Shown here piece by piece: positions 57,545 through 62,000 of a DNA stretch of 62,000 bases. The stretch's first letter is position 1; every line of letters begins with the position of its first letter. The translations under genes were made by a program, and so were the position numbers. Under the pieces are notes generated by a model. The model was not told the DNA's origin. It made no database searches and saw only the letters and a list, made by a program, of their open reading frames with translations. Where the stretch lies: contig NC_092578.1 of the NCBI RefSeq assembly GCF_037975245.1, positions 16,982,821 through 17,044,820 of the forward strand, in the 5' to 3' direction. Source of the stretch: Apostichopus japonicus. Lineage: Eukaryota > Echinodermata > Holothuroidea > Aspidochirotida > Stichopodidae.

Positions 57545-60500
57545 GTTACCTGACCGTTATAAGTATATCAGTAACTTGATCACCACTTGGTTTCCTTGAC
57601 TGCCATAGGGGAAACTGACCAAATGTCCCTTTTATTTGTGCTCATGCGCAATGCATGTTTCGTCTATTTAAAAGAAGATATCTCTGTTCGGAATCCTTCA
57701 TCGTCACCTAAACAGCAGTGTAGGTCTCATCAGTATCGATTTGCTCTCGTCACGTGGTCTTCCAGTTTATACAAGTTTTGGGTAAGTTGGACCAAAGTTA
57801 GATGAAGACTTATAAATAGTTTACCTATCATTTGATATCAACAAGCCTTTTATTCATCAACTCATGTATGTGTGCTATAAGCACTAACTAAGTATATATG
57901 ATGTCGCTATGGGTCGGATGGCCCTTCCGTTTAACTGTAAAAGATATTTTTGAGTTGTGAGAGCTGGTGACCGAACCTCTTATTCTTCACATTTGTTTGT
58001 CTCTTGTTTCATTTGAAGATTTAATGAGTAAATTTTTAATTAACGAACATTGAAATTAATTTCATATTTTGTCTTTAACGCGCTGACTGAATGGGAAGGT
58101 AAACTATGAACATTTTTTGGTACGGCCGTTGAGATTTTTTGGTTAACTGTGTTTAAAGGCATTGAAGACTCGCCCCGAACCGCGTGCCGCCCTCTGAAAA
58201 AAGTTAACTTTCCGCAGCTTTCAAGTGAAGTTTTCTTCTTGTCGCTACAAAATGCATACAGTATCTTTTATTTGGACCTGAGATCAAATTCCATAACACT
58301 CCCTGCTGAGATGTCTATCACTGCTATATACATTGTGTTGTGGGTATTGACCGTAGCTGCATGTATTGACTGTATATAGTGTCGCATTTCCGACGGTGGC
58401 AAGCTGTGTGTGTATTTTCGGACCGATGGTGGTGTCTAACACTTCTGTTACACCTCATTCGAAACTAGGTCAGATTACCGGTGTGACAGTACAGAGTGTC
58501 CCCCTGTACAAAGTGTCTCCGCGGACACTTTGTACCAGCATATTTAGTCCGGTCGGACATTATCTGCTGAAAATTGTGTCCCACCCTCACAGCAAATATA
58601 GTCCCACCGGACGAAATGTCCTGGTACAGAATGTCCGCAAATACTTCATAGCATATTTTGTCCCGCATAAAATTTAAGCATTTCGATATTCAAAAGGCAA
58701 TTGAGTTCATTATATCAATAATTAGAGCAGATGCATACGTCAGAGTTAAATGTTACAGGAAATAAATGAGACGTTGTGCGTTGCTGCAAAACAAAAAATA
58801 GAACGGGAAAAAAAAGAAGAAAAAGAAACAAGTCTTCCATCTGTAGAAGATGTTAATCATGTTTTTGTTGTGATTGCTGCTATGTTATCCTCCGTATATG
58901 TTGCATTTTGTATTCGGCAACTACATTGCGTTCATAGTCATCTTTACAGAGGGAGAGATAGTATAAACCTAACTCCCCCCCTCCCAACGGAGGGCGGGTA
59001 CGGGATAGGGAATGCAACAGCTACAACAAAATATGATAATTGCAGAGGTAAAATATTACGAATTTTAGGAGTCCAAACTTCATTTTTTCCGTATTTCCCT
59101 AACACACAGTGGGTAAGTTTTGGCAAGTATGGTAACTGTACTTCATGGGTCTACGAGAGTTGCCTAGCCAATATGAAATTTCATCCGTGCGTAAAGCTCA
59201 TTATAGGACGGGAAGTTACTGAGAGTGTTTTCAAGTTACATCCTAAATGAAATCGACAACGCTGTATACAAAGCTCAGGCCCATACACATAATTTTGAGT
59301 GCAAGGATAAGGGAGGGGGGGAGTTGGGATGGTAAGTTATCGAATTTGTGTCCTGGGGAGGGGTCTTAAGTCTGTGACCTATCTGTGATGAGTTCCAAAA
59401 TATTTTTGTTTGCTAATAAAAACCGTGAATTAGCTGGAAGATACTTCTCTGACCTTGAAAATGTCAACACTGCCCCAACCCTCCATATGGGCTTGACACC
59501 TATTTATTGACTTTCATTACTACTTTATTGTTTACTTTTTAACCGTTCCTTATTTTTGTCACTCAATCGTCGAGTCAAGGTTTTCTCCCTCTCAACAGGG
59601 TGGAAGGCCATTCCCCCACCCCTGCCCCCTAAGCCCGTTGTGATGGCCATGCGCGAAGCAAATCTTCATTTGTATAGACAAATGGCATTCCAGGCAATTC
59701 CAGTGATAATGGTTCGTTGTTTCTTATTATGAAGGTTCTTATTGGACAAAAGTTGTTCAAATTAGAAAAGATGTATTAGACAATATTCTCTTCAAAAGAG
59801 CTGCAAAACATACAGGAAACAAAACAAAGCCAAACAAGGGAAAGAATAAAGCAAATAGGACAGAGCAGGATGCAATATGCTAGATTTGTTGTCTCATCAT
59901 GTTTCTCACACTTTAAATATGTCATTCTTGTAGAGAAAAGTTTGTTTAAAGAAAGTTAATATAGTAAAAATCAAAACATGAAATTGGATGATAGTCATGC
60001 ACAAACACAATATTCTGAATCTATATCAGACTGGGCAAAGAGTGAAAAAATGATTATACATGGGATCAGGGAGCCAGGAGCCGGGGGGGGGGGGGCACTG
60101 TCTGTACATACTATTTTTAAAATGGCATCCCATATCTTTTTATAGCAAGGTTAACAATAAACAATCTCAATAAATAGTATTGATAACATACTAACACATC
60201 ATACATCATATTTAAGTGATATGGCCGGTGTGTATCGGTTTATAGCATATCGAGTGGTGGTTGTGGAACGAGAAAATGTCCCTCTGATGTTGTGTGCCCA
60301 CCCCCACTTCCTACCCCCTGCATGGGGAAATTTAACTGGAATGATGACTCTCCCTTTGTAGCTCTGATGCAACTAAAGATAATCCATGCTTTCTAGAGCA
60401 TCCTTCAAGCAGGGAGGTATTGCTTGATTAGAATGATATACTACTGTCACTCTTCTTCAAACAATATGTACTTGAAACTCTCATAATCCACATGAAGAAC

Positions 60501-62000
60501 ATCCTCGTTAGAGTTTGGTAAAGACCTCAATAAAACCATGCAGAAGTTTCCCTATTAGAATTCCCCCCTTGAACTGCTTTCCACAAACAGTAGGATTACC
60601 TATAAAATGCTTTAATGTGCAACTTGATACCGTCAAAAGTTAAATCTTGATTGTAAATTACAAAATAAAATAGCTGATTCTCATGTATCCAACGGGTTTT
60701 TCGTTAAGACTTTACAGAAATCCATAACAGCAAAAGTTACAACAGGAAGCAGAATATGGTCGGTTATATGTTTTACTATGAGAACTTATCTTGAACACAA
60801 TTTCCAGAACCAAGAAACACGCCTTCGTATTTGTTATTTAATGAAGTAATGAGGTGATAGAGAATTTCGAGCGTAACAACCCTTCAACTTGAACTGCAAA
60901 TATATGGATTTCCACCGAACGACTGGCAGTGAAAAGTCAATGGCCTCTCTTTGCTTAAACATATAGCAGCCGACGAAGTTTTCTCTCATGATATGTTAGA
61001 GTGAAAGACAAGATTATTGTCGGTAACAAGTTAACTGCTAAGAAAATCGTCTAGACATGTCTTCCGTTAACTTCATACATACTCCCTCCATTGGTGGTCA
61101 GAGATGAGATATCAGTACAACCAGATCTGTGCAAAATAAAAGTTGAAAGAAATATTATGAGTAGTGAATGCCACACTGTAAGTCATATATAAAATAAATT
61201 ATCATCTTGAAAGGCTATGTGTAAGCTCCACTACAAAGATAATTAACATTCACCATATTGGTTAAGTGTAGACTGTATAGTGTACAACTGAACTATGCTT
61301 AGGCATTGAGTTAATTGGATGATCTTTTATTGTGACACTTACATGTTTATGGGAATACTGGGTCCATTTTTTTAATTGGAGATTGCATGTCATAATTTTG
61401 GCGCTATATTGTACAGTTCACTACCAAACCTGAAAAGTTTTAACCACATGAGCCAATACAACATTTGTGACATATTAATGAAATTTAATATCAGAAATTT
61501 ATCAAATTAGCTTAAGCTAGGATACAACAGAAGTTTGATGCCTTTTGGTGCTCTATTGATGTATGTGTGCATGGTATGACTGTTTAATGCCGATCAAACA
61601 TTAATTGTCCTGAATCAGGATCCATGGGGGTTCAAAACACCCTCTCTATGACCCAAATGCAAAACCAAATAATACTTGCTAACCATTATTATGGTAAAAT
61701 GTACTATTATACATCATTTTGCGTCAAGAGACCTAAACATTGCCCTATTTTGCCAAAAAAGAGGGTCCCTCTCCCAGGTTTCAGGAAATATCCCCCCACC
61801 ACACACACAAACACATTTAGCAATTTTCCACAACAGATCTAACAGAGAAATGGTACCAAAACTCAGTTGATACATTATCTCTCTTATCTTGTCGAAGTTC
61901 CTGTCAAAACAGCCAATTAGTAATAAGTTCACACTTTCTAAACAGAAAAGTTCCCTGTGGTTACAATATCAAACTGTCCAACACCTTTTTGAAAAACAAC
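57545..62000. other. Intergenic right end, no convincing gene
   Basis: A palindrome cluster with GGACA/TGTCC words lies at 58490-58650. An open frame at 58750-59250 has a Lys/Glu-rich start and no recognisable domain. A TATA-like word (57665-57674) and donor (57781/57782) hint at a first exon but have no support. A G tract is at 60083-60095. Confidence 0.4.

Noticed and set aside
57587-57805. Possible first exon with a TATA-like word at 57665 and a donor at 57781/57782
   Set aside because: No downstream exon or homology; TATA-like words are common in AT-rich DNA.
58750-59250. 166-codon plus-strand frame with a Lys/Glu-rich start preceded by a possible acceptor
   Set aside because: The first 45 residues could be a remnant of a transposase or MADF/BESS-type C-terminus, but the rest looks random and nothing upstream joins it; not enough to call a gene or pseudogene.

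Overview
The window is nuclear DNA from a metazoan, most likely a marine deuterostome. An echinoderm, possibly a sea cucumber, is my best guess at low confidence. The evidence is GT-AG introns, an animal MMADHC gene split over several exons, a TRIM-NHL protein, a rhodopsin-class GPCR, tRNA-derived SINEs, miniature inverted-repeat transposons, abundant microsatellites and many runs of 8-17 G or C in an otherwise AT-rich sequence. There are no bacterial operons, phage genes or CRISPR arrays. Most long open frames here are simple-repeat artefacts or noise.

Three protein-coding genes can be supported. (1) Positions 1-991, minus strand: a nearly complete intronless rhodopsin-class GPCR (330 codons visible) with an NRY motif in place of DRY; its C-terminal end runs off the left edge. 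(2) Positions 5892-53091, plus strand: MMADHC, the mitochondrial/cytosolic cobalamin-trafficking protein (cblD). Five exons (8683-8906, 10104-10206, 11223-11362, 13128-13214, 52867-53091) are certain by homology and intron phase. Two short upstream exons (5892-5934, 6379-6417) are proposed from splice signals and phase. The model gives 861 nt and 286 residues, close to the human protein. (3) Positions 30814-33451, minus strand: a two-coding-exon TRIM-NHL-like protein with coiled coil, two filamin-type repeats and an NHL beta-propeller. As modelled it has no RING or B-box. It lies antisense inside the 39.65-kb last intron of MMADHC.

Layout. 1-991 GPCR. 992-4440 is intergenic, with a 784-bp compound microsatellite at 2956-3739 whose second part is a 583-bp uninterrupted purine tract. 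4450-4640 is a CpG-containing block with an exact NRF-1/P3A2-type site, the likely MMADHC promoter. 5892-13214 holds MMADHC exons 1-6, with a trinucleotide array, a SINE, a 175-bp higher-order repeat and a 235-bp tandem duplication in the introns. 13215-52866 is the giant intron 6: an 804-bp foldback transposon with a target-site duplication, two MITEs, a SINE, satellites and the nested TRIM-NHL gene. 53092-62000 is the MMADHC 3' region, with palindromic TA repeats, another MITE and no convincing gene.

The genes show no functional link to each other. MMADHC serves vitamin B12 partitioning, the TRIM-NHL protein probably acts as a cytoplasmic scaffold or RNA-binding protein, and the GPCR is a plasma-membrane receptor of unknown ligand. 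The most notable observations are the antisense nested RING-less TRIM-NHL gene, the complete foldback element with a hammerhead-like motif in its loop, and two further MITEs with recognisable target-site duplications.
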